A stretch of DNA of 6,133 nucleotides from NCBI GenBank assembly GCA_019232645.1, contig JAFANO010000740.1, forward strand, positions 1 to 6,133, written 5' to 3'. The notes beneath the pieces were generated by a model that saw only the letters and a list, made by a program, of their open reading frames with translations, was not told where the DNA came from and ran no database searches. Below, piece by piece: positions 1 through 5,120 of the stretch (positions are counted from its first letter, which is position 1; every line of letters begins with the position of its first letter). The position numbers and the translations under genes were made by a program. The DNA comes from Planctomycetaceae bacterium (GTDB lineage Bacteria > Planctomycetota > Planctomycetia > Isosphaerales > Isosphaeraceae).

Positions 1-1083
1 AGCGACTCGGCCCGGTCGGTCTTCACCAAGCCGCGCGTCGACGCGATCGTCGAGACGCTCGAGAAGGCGTTCAAGGCCGGCGACTTCGACGGCGGCCTGC
101 TCGCCGCCATCGATGAGATCCGCAAGGATACCGGGGCGTCGCCCGAAAAAACCTCGACCGCCTCGACGGTCTCGACCGTCCGGGATGCCGCGGCACCCAA
201 AGGTGACGTGGCCACGGCCCCGCTTCCTCCGACCCCCGTGGATACTTCGAGCACCAAGACCGGCGCGTTGAAGAGCGCGCCCCCATCGCCCGTGATTCCG
301 CCGCAGAGGGTCGGGGGCGGCGTCGTCCCGGACAAGAAAGGACACATCATGACAACCCTGTTGATCGTGGTCCTGGGAATGCTCTTGCTCTTCTGGATCC
401 TCAGCAGGTCCTCCCGTCGCACACGGGAAGAGCCCTATCGTGGCGCGGAGACCGGGCCGCAAGCCCCTCCGCCCGGCTACGCCCCCGGGCCTCCGCCCCA
501 GGCCCGTCCCAGTGATGCGTTTGGGGGCCAGCCGGCCTACGGCCCTGGCCCTCGGCCCGGCGCCCCGGTCGGCGGCCCGGCCGGCTACGGTCCCGGTCCG
601 GGCTATCCCGCGGGCGGCCCTCCCGCCGGCTATGGGCCGCCTCCCCCGCCGCAGCAAGGGGGTGGTTTCATTAGCAGCGCGCTGGGCGGCCTCGGAGGGG
701 CCGTCGTGGGCAACATCCTCTACGACCAGTTCGGCCGACCCCACACGCCCGAGGGCCATCCCCTGCCCCCGCATGCCGCAGTCCCCGGCGGGGTCCTCCC
801 GCCCGACGACAGGGTCGAGCCCCTACCCCCGCCCCCGTCCGAGACTTACGACCCTAACGCGGGCGCCGGCGGCGACTGGGGGGGCGATCCCAACGCGGGT
901 GCCGGAGGCGATTGGGGCGATGGCGGGTCCGCAGCCGCCGAGGATTCCGCTGGCGGCGAAGGCGACTGGGGGAATGATGCCCCGGAGAGTTTCGATGAGC
1001 CCGCAGGCTCCGATGATCTGGGAGGGGACGGCGCCGGCGGCGACTGGGGCGGAGGCGATGATGACGAGGGGGGGAGCTGGTAG
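1..1083 (+). CDS. TPM-domain membrane protein, 3' part (5' end outside window)
   Basis: The frame is open from base 1 to the TAG at 1081-1083, giving 360 residues. The GTG at 208 is not the true start, because the reading frame continues upstream of it. Residues 1-45 resemble the C-terminal end of a TPM (TLP18.3/Psb32/MOLO-1) domain, with a final helix of the type AFKAGDFDGGLLAAIDEI. A Ser/Thr/Pro-rich linker follows (about 46-116), then one hydrophobic helix (about 117-134), basic residues, and a long Pro/Gly/Tyr-rich stretch. Residues 221-248 form a glycine-zipper-like segment (SALGGLGGAVVGNILYDQF). The tail (about 284-360) is acidic and Gly-rich with four GDWG motifs and ends in GGSW; a Gly-rich C-terminus is common in this family. 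The TPM part is expected on the outer face of the cytoplasmic membrane. Its molecular role is not established; some relatives act in photosystem repair or as phosphatases. TPM membership is probable, not certain, because most of the domain is missing. Confidence 0.72.
   Translation, partial: SDSARSVFTKPRVDAIVETLEKAFKAGDFDGGLLAAIDEIRKDTGASPEKTSTASTVSTVRDAAAPKGDVATAPLPPTPVDTSSTKTGALKSAPPSPVIPPQRVGGGVVPDKKGHIMTTLLIVVLGMLLLFWILSRSSRRTREEPYRGAETGPQAPPPGYAPGPPPQARPSDAFGGQPAYGPGPRPGAPVGGPAGYGPGPGYPAGGPPAGYGPPPPPQQGGGFISSALGGLGGAVVGNILYDQFGRPHTPEGHPLPPHAAVPGGVLPPDDRVEPLPPPPSETYDPNAGAGGDWGGDPNAGAGGDWGDGGSAAAEDSAGGEGDWGNDAPESFDEPAGSDDLGGDGAGGDWGGGDDDEGGSW
337..351 (+). promoter_or_regulatory. Possible internal ribosome binding site and start within the TPM gene
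   Basis: AAAGGA (337-342) lies six bases before an in-frame ATG (349-351), exactly where the membrane helix begins (MTTLLIVVLGMLLLFW). Translation from here would give a 244-residue protein with an N-terminal membrane anchor and no TPM domain. It may be chance, because the upstream frame is uninterrupted. Confidence 0.25.
850..921 (+). repeat. Tandem 36-base coding repeat (DPNAGAGGDWG)
   Basis: Two adjacent 12-codon units, 850-885 and 886-921, encode DPNAGAGGDWGG and DPNAGAGGDWGD. The units differ at several third codon positions, so the protein sequence is better conserved than the DNA. Further GDWG motifs follow at about residues 321 and 344 of the same tail. This is a low-complexity repeat inside the TPM protein's acidic C-terminus. 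Confidence 0.8.
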
Positions 1084-1097
1084 GAACTGCCCCTCGT
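1064..1097 (+). other. 8-bp hairpin spanning the stop codon of the TPM gene
   Basis: ACGAGGGG (1064-1071) pairs perfectly with CCCCTCGT (1090-1097) around an 18-base loop that contains the TAG stop. No T-run follows, so it is not a standard intrinsic terminator. It could protect the 3' end of the transcript or be a chance product of the GC-rich coding end. Confidence 0.35.
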
Positions 1098-1179
1098 AAA
1101 CATGTCGGCTCTCGGAGAGGTTGTCTGAGGCTCACTTGCAGCCCCCCAACCCTCCTCCCTTATGGCGAGCATTACACTC

Positions 1180-1205
1180 TAGTGGACCCCAAATACTGGA
1201 CCACT
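1180..1205 (+). mobile_element. Possible solo end of an IS3-family element
   Basis: The stretch reads AGTGGACCCC, AAATACTGGA, CCACT. The pattern GTGGACCCC-AAA-n-n-CTGGACC resembles the terminal inverted repeats of IS3-family elements, which typically carry a CCCC followed about eight bases later by TGGAC. No transposase, no second end and no target duplication are visible, so at best it is a relic. It also has a weak internal dyad (AGTGG/CCACT). The call rests on remembered consensus only. Confidence 0.22.
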
Positions 1206-1366
1206 CGACCCGGGGGTATTTGTTAAGGGTTCTCCCCTCTCTGCCCCTCGAACGAACGCTTGCTCGTGGCTTTCGCCCGTCCATCGATGCCAGGGCGTCC
1301 GCGAAGCGCTCCGTGGTCACGGCAATAAAGGGACGGCGTGGCCCCCCGGCTCCCTCAGCGAAAGGG

Positions 1367-1411
1367 CGCCCCCAGCGCATGGGAGTCCGGGGGAGGGGGC
1401 GATCGTTTTTT
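1367..1411 (+). terminator. Candidate intrinsic terminator between convergent genes
   Basis: CGCCCCC (1367-1373) pairs with GGGGGCG (1395-1401), a perfect 7-bp GC stem with a 21-base loop. After ATCG it is followed by six T residues (1406-1411). The large loop and the four-base gap before the T-run weaken the call. It would end plus-strand transcription about 300 bases after the TPM stop. The same stem lies 25 bases beyond the hflX stop and might also serve that gene, but there is no T-run in that direction. Confidence 0.35.
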
Positions 1412-1426
1412 CCCAAGTCGTTCAAT

Positions 1427-2779
1427 TCATACCCTTTGAGTCGTGAATATCGGGATTGATTCGTTGTCTCTCGTCTTGTGCCGCGCGAGCAAGTGCCCGT
1501 TGGTGCGGATGTGTGCGCCGTGCTCGTTCAAGAAGTCGAGGCAGCGGCGGGGGATCCAGCATTGGAGGACGACGCGGTCCTGGTCATAGCTCCGGTTGTG
1601 GATTCGCGCGTGCTGCGCCAGGTATGCCAGGACGCGGCCGTTCTCGACGCCCGTCTCGACTTCGGCCTCGAGCGCCCGCTCGCGCAGCGCCTCGCGGACG
1701 GCCTGCTCCAGCCGGTCGAGGCCGTCGCCCCGCTCGGCGCTGATGACGACCGAGTCGTGGTGGTGCGCCTTCAGGACGTCGAGATACGATCGGTCGGGGA
1801 CGCGGTCGGCCTTGTTCAGGACCAGGATCGTCGGGTGGTCGGCCAGCCCGAGCTCCTCGAGCACGTCCTTGACGGCCTGGATCTGCTTCTCGGCCTCGGG
1901 GCTCGAGGCGTCGACGACGTGCAGCAGCAGGTCGGCTTGGCGGGCCTCCTCGAGCGTCGCCTTGAAGGACGCGACCAGCGCGTGCGGCAGGTTGCGGATG
2001 AACCCGACGGTGTCGGACAGGAGGACCTGCCCGCCCCCGCGGGACCGCCAGCGCCGGGTCCTGGTGTCGAGCGTGGCGAACAGCTTGTTCTCGACCAGGA
2101 CGCCCGCGTCGGTCAGTGCGTTCATCAGGGTGCTCTTGCCGGCGTTGGTGTAGCCGACCAGCGAGACGGTCGGCATGTCGCCGCGGCCGGCGACCTCGCG
2201 CTCCTTCCGCGCCTGGACCTTCGCCAGTTTCGCTTTGAGGTCCTGGATCCGGTGCACGACCAGCCGGCGGTCTTCCTCGAGCTGCTTCTCGCCGGGGCCC
2301 CGGACGCCGATGCCCCCCTTGTACCGCGACAGGTGGGTCCACATCCGCTTGAGCCGGGGCATGGCGTATTCCAGTTGCGCCAGCTCGACCTGGAGGTGCG
2401 CCTCGTGCGTCCGGGCCCGCGTGGCGAAGATGTCGAGGATGACCTCGGTCCGGTCGATCACCTTGACGCCGAGCAGCCGCTCCAGGTTCCTCGTCTGCGC
2501 GGGGCCGAGGTCGTTGTCGAAGACGACCAGGTCGGCCTCGTGGGCCTGGACCAGCTCCTTGAGCTCCTCGACCTTGCCCGAGCCGATGTAGGTCGCGATG
2601 TCCACCTGCTGCCGCTTCTGGAGCATGCTGCCGACCACGATCAGGCCGGCCGTCTTGGCCAGGCCTCGGATCTCGTCCAGGGGGTCGTCGGGGGTCACCT
2701 CGCTGTCGGGCAGGATGACTCCGACCAGGATGGTCCTCTCCCGACGATCCAGACGCTCGGTGCTCTTGAGTTCTACCAA
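1427..2779 (-). CDS. hflX: HflX, ribosome-splitting GTPase
   Basis: The product is a 450-residue cytosolic GTPase of the HflX family, slightly longer than typical members. Family knowledge: HflX binds the ribosomal E-site region and splits stalled or hibernating 70S ribosomes, often under stress. The N-terminal domain spans about 13-200, with the hallmark GGIGVRGPGEKQLEEDRR at 155-172 and a preceding helical segment (HLQVELAQLEYAMPRL). The G domain shows the P-loop GYTNAGKST (209-217), switch region LFATLDTRTR (233-242), DTVGF (256-260) followed by IRNLPHALVASF, NKAD (322-325) and SAE (348-350). A short C-terminal domain follows from about 375. All GTP-binding motifs are intact. The start is TTG (2777-2779): the frame is open back to a stop near 2825 with no ATG or GTG, and the conserved core begins only 12 residues later. 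The stop is TGA. The Shine-Dalgarno is weak (AGAGG about 12 bases upstream). truB lies upstream on the same strand, 190 bases away. Confidence 0.96.
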   Translation of the reverse strand: MVELKSTERLDRRERTILVGVILPDSEVTPDDPLDEIRGLAKTAGLIVVGSMLQKRQQVDIATYIGSGKVEELKELVQAHEADLVVFDNDLGPAQTRNLERLLGVKVIDRTEVILDIFATRARTHEAHLQVELAQLEYAMPRLKRMWTHLSRYKGGIGVRGPGEKQLEEDRRLVVHRIQDLKAKLAKVQARKEREVAGRGDMPTVSLVGYTNAGKSTLMNALTDAGVLVENKLFATLDTRTRRWRSRGGGQVLLSDTVGFIRNLPHALVASFKATLEEARQADLLLHVVDASSPEAEKQIQAVKDVLEELGLADHPTILVLNKADRVPDRSYLDVLKAHHHDSVVISAERGDGLDRLEQAVREALRERALEAEVETGVENGRVLAYLAQHARIHNRSYDQDRVVLQCWIPRRCLDFLNEHGAHIRTNGHLLARHKTRDNESIPIFTTQRV

Positions 2780-2832
2780 GGTGGGAAATGCCCTCTGAAG
2801 AGATGGGGAAGGGAACGGGGCAAATCAAGCAA

Positions 2833-2861
2833 ATCTTATGGTCCTCCCGCCGCCGCGTCAA
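2833..2861 (-). promoter_or_regulatory. Candidate sigma-70 promoter for hflX
   Basis: On the minus strand TTGACG (2856-2861) is separated by 17 bases from TAAGAT (2833-2838), five of six and four of six matches to the -35 and -10 consensus. Transcription would begin near 2826, about 47 bases before the TTG start of hflX. This suggests hflX can be transcribed independently of truB. Confidence 0.42.
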
Positions 2862-2969
2862 CGACGGCGAGGGGCCGCCTCGATCGACACGCCCCGCCGA
2901 TTTCTTTAGTTCGTCAACCCGGCCGGGATGGTTCAGCGGAAAATCCGGAAATCCGCCCTCGAGCCGACT

Positions 2970-3881
2970 TTATCCCGAGGCGAGCACGCGTCGGGGGTGG
3001 AGGAAGCCGGCCTCGGGCACGCCCTCGGCGATCGCCACCAGCGTCCCGTCGGGCCCGAGCAGCGCGACCTCGCCGGCAGGGACGGCGGCGCCGGCCAACT
3101 CGCGAGGCCCTAGCGCCCGGCCCCGGGCAATCGTCGCGACCCCGCCGGCCGAGATCCGGACCGCCGGCAGCGCGGCCACCGCCTCCGCTGCGGGCCGCAG
3201 CAGACCGGGGATCGACCCGGCCGTCAGCGCCATCGGGTCGATCGCCTCGGCCTGCGTGTACGGGCCGATCCTGGTCCGCACCAGCACCTCGACCAGCCCG
3301 CCGCAGCCCAGCGCCTCGCCCACGTCGCGGGCGATCGAGCGGATAAAGGTCCCGCCGCCGCAGGCGATCTTCAGCTCGAGCCTCGGCCATCGATAGCCCA
3401 GCAGGTCGATCCGGTCGATCGTCACCGGCCGGGGGGCCAGGTCGACCTCCAGGCCGGCGCGGGCCAGGTCGTAGGCGCGCCGGCCCGCGACCTTCAAGGC
3501 CGAGAACGCCGGCGGCCGTTGCCCGATCGTCCCGACCTGGCCCGCTAGCGCCGCGAGCACCTCCGACTCCTTCGGCACCCGCGGCGACGCGACGGCGACC
3601 ACGTGCCCGTCGGCGTCGAGCGTGTCGCTCGTCGCCCCCAGGCGGATGACCGTGCGGTAGGTCTTGGGCATCCGCTGCACGAACTCGATCAGCCGGGTCG
3701 CCGCGCCGACGCAGACCACCAGCACCCCCGAGGCCAGCGGGTCGAGCGTCCCGGCGTGCCCCACCTTGACGCCTCGCAGTGGTCGGGCGACCCGGTCCAC
3801 CACCGCGCGCGACGTGACCCCCGTCGGCTTGTCCAGGTTCAGGACGCCGGGGGCCGTCGCGGCATTCCGACGACCCGTCAT
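2970..3881 (-). CDS. truB: TruB, tRNA pseudouridine(55) synthase
   Basis: The product is 303 residues long and isomerises uridine 55 in the T-loop of tRNAs to pseudouridine; it also acts as a tRNA folding chaperone (family knowledge). The N-terminal signature GVLNLDKPTGVTS is at 12-24. GHAGTLDPLASGVL (41-54) carries the catalytic aspartate, D47. KTY is at 73-75, the motif QRPPAFSALKVAGRRAYDLAR at 121-141, and CGGGTFIRSIARDVGEAL at 174-191. A basic RTRIGP segment follows at 202-207, then a C-terminal extension to 303 that probably forms a small PUA-like RNA-binding domain. The start is ATG 3879-3881, because GGAG (3890-3893) sits eight bases upstream and the conserved sequence begins at residue 12. 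A longer reading back to 4025 adds 48 residues without family resemblance and is rejected. The stop is TAA. In many bacteria truB sits with rbfA, infB and rpsO; here those genes are not adjacent, and hflX follows instead. Confidence 0.96.
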   Translation of the reverse strand: MTGRRNAATAPGVLNLDKPTGVTSRAVVDRVARPLRGVKVGHAGTLDPLASGVLVVCVGAATRLIEFVQRMPKTYRTVIRLGATSDTLDADGHVVAVASPRVPKESEVLAALAGQVGTIGQRPPAFSALKVAGRRAYDLARAGLEVDLAPRPVTIDRIDLLGYRWPRLELKIACGGGTFIRSIARDVGEALGCGGLVEVLVRTRIGPYTQAEAIDPMALTAGSIPGLLRPAAEAVAALPAVRISAGGVATIARGRALGPRELAGAAVPAGEVALLGPDGTLVAIAEGVPEAGFLHPRRVLASG

Positions 3882-3963
3882 CCGCCACACTCCATCGCCG
3901 CGGGCCCCTGCATGCGGGGATCTCTTGCCTTGGTCCGGAGGCCCGACGCAGTCCCGCGAAAGA

Positions 3964-3972
3964 ATTTTATCA
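3964..3972 (-). promoter_or_regulatory. Candidate extended -10 promoter for truB
   Basis: On the minus strand TGA (3970-3972) directly precedes TAAAAT (3964-3969), which matches the extended -10 pattern TGn-TATAAT at five of six -10 positions. No good -35 hexamer lies 17 bases upstream, as is often the case for extended -10 promoters. Transcription would begin near 3957, about 75 bases before the truB start. Confidence 0.38.
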
Positions 3973-3985
3973 TCCATCGATATCA

Positions 3986-4008
3986 GATCGCATCCGTCAC
4001 GTGCGATC
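3986..4008. promoter_or_regulatory. Perfect 7-bp inverted repeat, possible operator
   Basis: GATCGCA (3986-3992) and TGCGATC (4002-4008) are perfect inverted copies separated by nine bases. The repeat lies where the -35 region of the candidate truB promoter would be, between the two divergent promoters. This would suit a dimeric regulator, but no regulator is known or encoded nearby. Confidence 0.3.
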
Positions 4009-4034
4009 CATGGCCATTTTCCCACGGATCACGG

Positions 4035-4064
4035 TTGACCCCGGTCTCTCGTTGCTGACAAGAT
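4035..4064 (+). promoter_or_regulatory. Weak candidate promoter for the nusG-like gene
   Basis: TTGACC (4035-4040, five of six) is followed after 18 bases by CAAGAT (4059-4064, only three of six), which is preceded by TGA as in an extended -10. The start site would be near 4071, leaving a leader of about 145 bases that contains the hairpin at 4158-4174. Confidence 0.25.
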
Positions 4065-4157
4065 AGCAAGACGCTCGACGGATTGCGCCGGTTCGCCGGT
4101 ATTGGCCCGCGGATCCGCCCCCCGTCGTCCCGGGTCGTACTTCGGGAGGTCTTCGCC

Positions 4158-4174
4158 CCTCCGACGTTCGGAGG
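4158..4174 (+). other. Perfect 7-bp hairpin in the nusG-like leader
   Basis: CCTCCGA (4158-4164) and TCGGAGG (4168-4174) form a perfect stem with a three-base CGT loop. It ends 42 bases before the ATG of the nusG-like gene. There is no T-run after it, so it is not a terminator. CCTCC (4158-4162) could alternatively pair with GGAGG at 4145-4149, so two mutually exclusive structures are possible. The 3' arm carries a GGAGG that looks like a Shine-Dalgarno but has no start codon at suitable distance. Confidence 0.4.
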
Positions 4175-4216
4175 AAAGCATCCCTGACGGCCCCACGGAA
4201 TCATGCAGGTAGAGCC

Positions 4217-4780
4217 ATGCCGATCCTCCCCGCGGAGCCGGACCTATATCCTCCCACCCTCTGGCAGGACGACGTGTTGCAGTCCGGCCAGGGGGGGCGG
4301 TGGTGGTGCCTGCATACCAAGCCTCGGCAGGAGAAGGCGGTGGCACGCGACTTGAGGGCGCGCGCGGTCTCGTTCTACCTGCCCCAGGTCGTCCATGAGG
4401 ACCGGACCCCCCAGGGCCGGAAGATCCGATCGGTGATCCCACTGTTCACCAGCTACCTGTTCCTCCGCGGCGACGAGTACGACCGGCTCGAGGCCTTGAG
4501 GGGGAACCGGCTGGTGGGCGCGCTGGAGGTCGGCGACCAGGAGGCGCTGACGCACGACCTCCGCCAGATCCACCAGATGCTCTCGTCGGGCCTGGCGGTC
4601 GTGCCCGAGCCGATGATGCCCGTCGGCGCCCGGGTTCGGATCAAGACCGGCCCGCTGACCGGGATCGAGGGGACGGTCATCCGCCGCGACCGGCGCGACA
4701 AGTTCGTGGCGGTCGTCCAGTTCCTCGGCCGGGGGGCTACCGTCAACCTCGAGGACTGGCAGGTCGAGCAGATCGCTTGA
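4217..4780 (+). CDS. NusG-family transcription antitermination factor paralog
   Basis: The product is 187 residues long, with the two-domain NusG layout. After a 27-residue N-terminal extension without recognisable motif, the NGN domain starts at RWWCLHTKPRQEKAVARDL (28-46), continues through FYLPQV (53-58) and VIPLFTSYLFLRGD (73-86), and ends near 125. This is the surface that binds the RNA polymerase clamp. A KOW domain follows at about 134-187, with the signature VGARVRIKTGPLTGIEGTV (136-154). The style (W-YLPQ-vipLFtsYlF) is that of specialised paralogs such as RfaH, LoaP or UpxY rather than housekeeping NusG, which normally sits in the secE-rplK cluster. Family knowledge: such paralogs stop premature termination in long polysaccharide or natural-product operons. 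The ATG at 4217 has a weak AGG seven bases upstream. It lies upstream of a cyclic-glucan-synthase-like gene on the same strand, which is its likely target by inference. The exact subfamily cannot be assigned by eye. Confidence 0.9.
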   Translation: MPILPAEPDLYPPTLWQDDVLQSGQGGRWWCLHTKPRQEKAVARDLRARAVSFYLPQVVHEDRTPQGRKIRSVIPLFTSYLFLRGDEYDRLEALRGNRLVGALEVGDQEALTHDLRQIHQMLSSGLAVVPEPMMPVGARVRIKTGPLTGIEGTVIRRDRRDKFVAVVQFLGRGATVNLEDWQVEQIA

Positions 4781-4838
4781 CCGCCGCAAGCCGTGAACCT
4801 CGATCAGAAACACGAGATCTGAGATCGTCATCCGCCGA

Positions 4839-4867
4839 TTTCCAAAGCGTCTCCCCTGTGTTTTAAT
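4839..4867 (+). promoter_or_regulatory. Candidate extended -10 promoter for the glucan synthase
   Basis: TTTCCA (4839-4844, four of six) lies 17 bases before TTTAAT (4862-4867, five of six), which is directly preceded by TGT (4859-4861) as in an extended -10. A start site near 4874 would give a leader of about 240 bases before the synthase ATG. This AT-rich patch stands out in an otherwise GC-rich region. Confidence 0.42.
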
Positions 4868-4890
4868 GAGACCCTCGAGGACTCCTTCGG

Positions 4891-4983
4891 GTGCCCCATG
4901 GGGACACTTCCGGTCCGGATGCTCGGCCGGAGATTTCCGCATCTGACTCGTTTCTTGACGGTCCGAGGGCATGATCCCGACCG
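4891..4983 (+). other. Three consecutive leader hairpins
   Basis: Hairpin 1 (4891-4907): GTG-CCC pairs with GGG-CAC with one bulged A (4904) and a four-base loop. Hairpin 2 (4909-4931): TCCGGTC pairs with GGCCGGA, including one G-T pair, around a nine-base loop. Hairpin 3 (4959-4983): CGGTC/GACCG continues, after a three-base bulge, into GGG/CCC with a six-base loop that contains the ATG at 4971. None is followed by a T-run. Stems of this size can occur by chance in GC-rich DNA. Confidence 0.35.
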
Positions 4984-5120
4984 AAGAGGAGGTCGAGATC
5001 CGAGGAGCTCGGGAGGTCGCCGCGCCCAACCTCCCACACCTCGAGAATGAAAGGTCCTCCGCGCAAGGAACGGCGATCGATCACTACGGACAAGTCGACC
5101 CGGGAACGTCAGTGACATGA
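4971..5120 (+). CDS. Possible small protein of 49 residues, overlapping the synthase start
   Basis: An ATG at 4971 opens a 49-codon frame ending in TGA at 5118-5120, so stop and next start share ATGA (5117-5120). This arrangement is typical of translational coupling. The predicted peptide begins MIPTEEEVEIRGAREV and ends in DPGTSVT. It is acidic at the front, hydrophilic, and has no signal peptide, membrane helix or known motif. The next upstream in-frame codon of note is a stop at 4956, so no longer start exists. The Shine-Dalgarno is poor (GAGGG lies almost on the ATG), and the start codon sits in a hairpin loop. Third positions are GC-rich but less so than in the neighbouring genes, which leaves the coding status open. 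It may be a real coupled leader peptide or a chance frame. Confidence 0.35.
   Translation: MIPTEEEVEIRGAREVAAPNLPHLENERSSAQGTAIDHYGQVDPGTSVT

Larger units (their letters stand above)
1084..1426. other. Convergent intergenic region without a supported gene
   Basis: These 343 bases lie between the ends of the TPM gene (+) and hflX (-). Reading frames cross it on both strands (1121-1459 +, 1132-1425 -), but neither has a ribosome binding site, a recognisable domain or a family resemblance. The stretch holds an IS3-like terminal sequence near 1180-1205 and a possible terminator at 1367-1411. Nothing else is recognised. Confidence 0.7.
3882..4216. other. Divergent regulatory intergenic region (truB / nusG-like)
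   Basis: This 335-base gap lies between two divergently read genes. It holds a candidate truB promoter (3964-3972), an inverted repeat (3986-4008), a weak candidate promoter for the nusG-like gene (4035-4064) and a perfect hairpin (4158-4174). The reading frames that cross it (3603-4058 +, 3983-4204 -) show no domain, no ribosome binding site and no conserved look, so no gene is called. Confidence 0.6.
4781..5116 (+). other. Structured 336-base leader upstream of the glucan synthase gene
   Basis: This gap between the nusG-like stop and the synthase start holds a candidate promoter (4839-4867), three consecutive hairpins (4891-4983) and a 49-codon ORF (4971-5120). No convincing intrinsic terminator follows the nusG-like gene, so read-through from it into the synthase remains possible. 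No RfaH-type ops sequence (GGCGGTAG-) was seen. Confidence 0.55.

Noticed and set aside
846..1172. Minus-strand frames opposite the TPM tail
   Set aside because: They are Pro/Ser- or Arg-rich translations produced by the repeat-rich GC coding strand; there is no ribosome binding site or domain.
1132..1425. 97-codon minus-strand frame just after hflX (and 1121-1459 on the plus strand)
   Set aside because: There is no Shine-Dalgarno and no family resemblance, and it crosses the IS-like stretch and terminator-like hairpin. Codon pattern is not convincing.
2936..2956. Imperfect inverted repeat GCGGA/TCCGC after truB, possible terminator
   Set aside because: The stem is only five base pairs with an 11-base loop and no T-run on either strand.
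2921..2980. tRNA-like beginning (GCCGGGATGGTTCAGCGG)
   Set aside because: It resembles an acceptor and D-arm start, but no anticodon arm, T-loop GGTTCGA or matching acceptor 3' strand follows.
1478..3346. 622-codon plus-strand frame opposite hflX and truB
   Set aside because: It is antisense to two clearly identified genes; long antisense frames are expected at this GC content. Its translation is low-complexity and matches no family.
2914..3888. 324-codon minus-strand frame overlapping truB
   Set aside because: It is a frame-shifted shadow of truB, rich in Arg/Gly/Ala, with no domain.
3882..4025. 48-residue N-terminal extension of TruB
   Set aside because: The family core starts just after ATG 3881, which has GGAG eight bases upstream; the extension also covers the candidate promoter.
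4866..4946. 26-codon plus-strand ORF in the synthase leader
   Set aside because: Its ATG lies inside the candidate -10 box, upstream of the predicted transcription start, and it has no ribosome binding site.
4244..5029. 261-codon minus-strand frame opposite the nusG-like gene
   Set aside because: It is a shadow of the NGN-KOW gene and its leader; the plus-strand protein is recognisable and this one is not.
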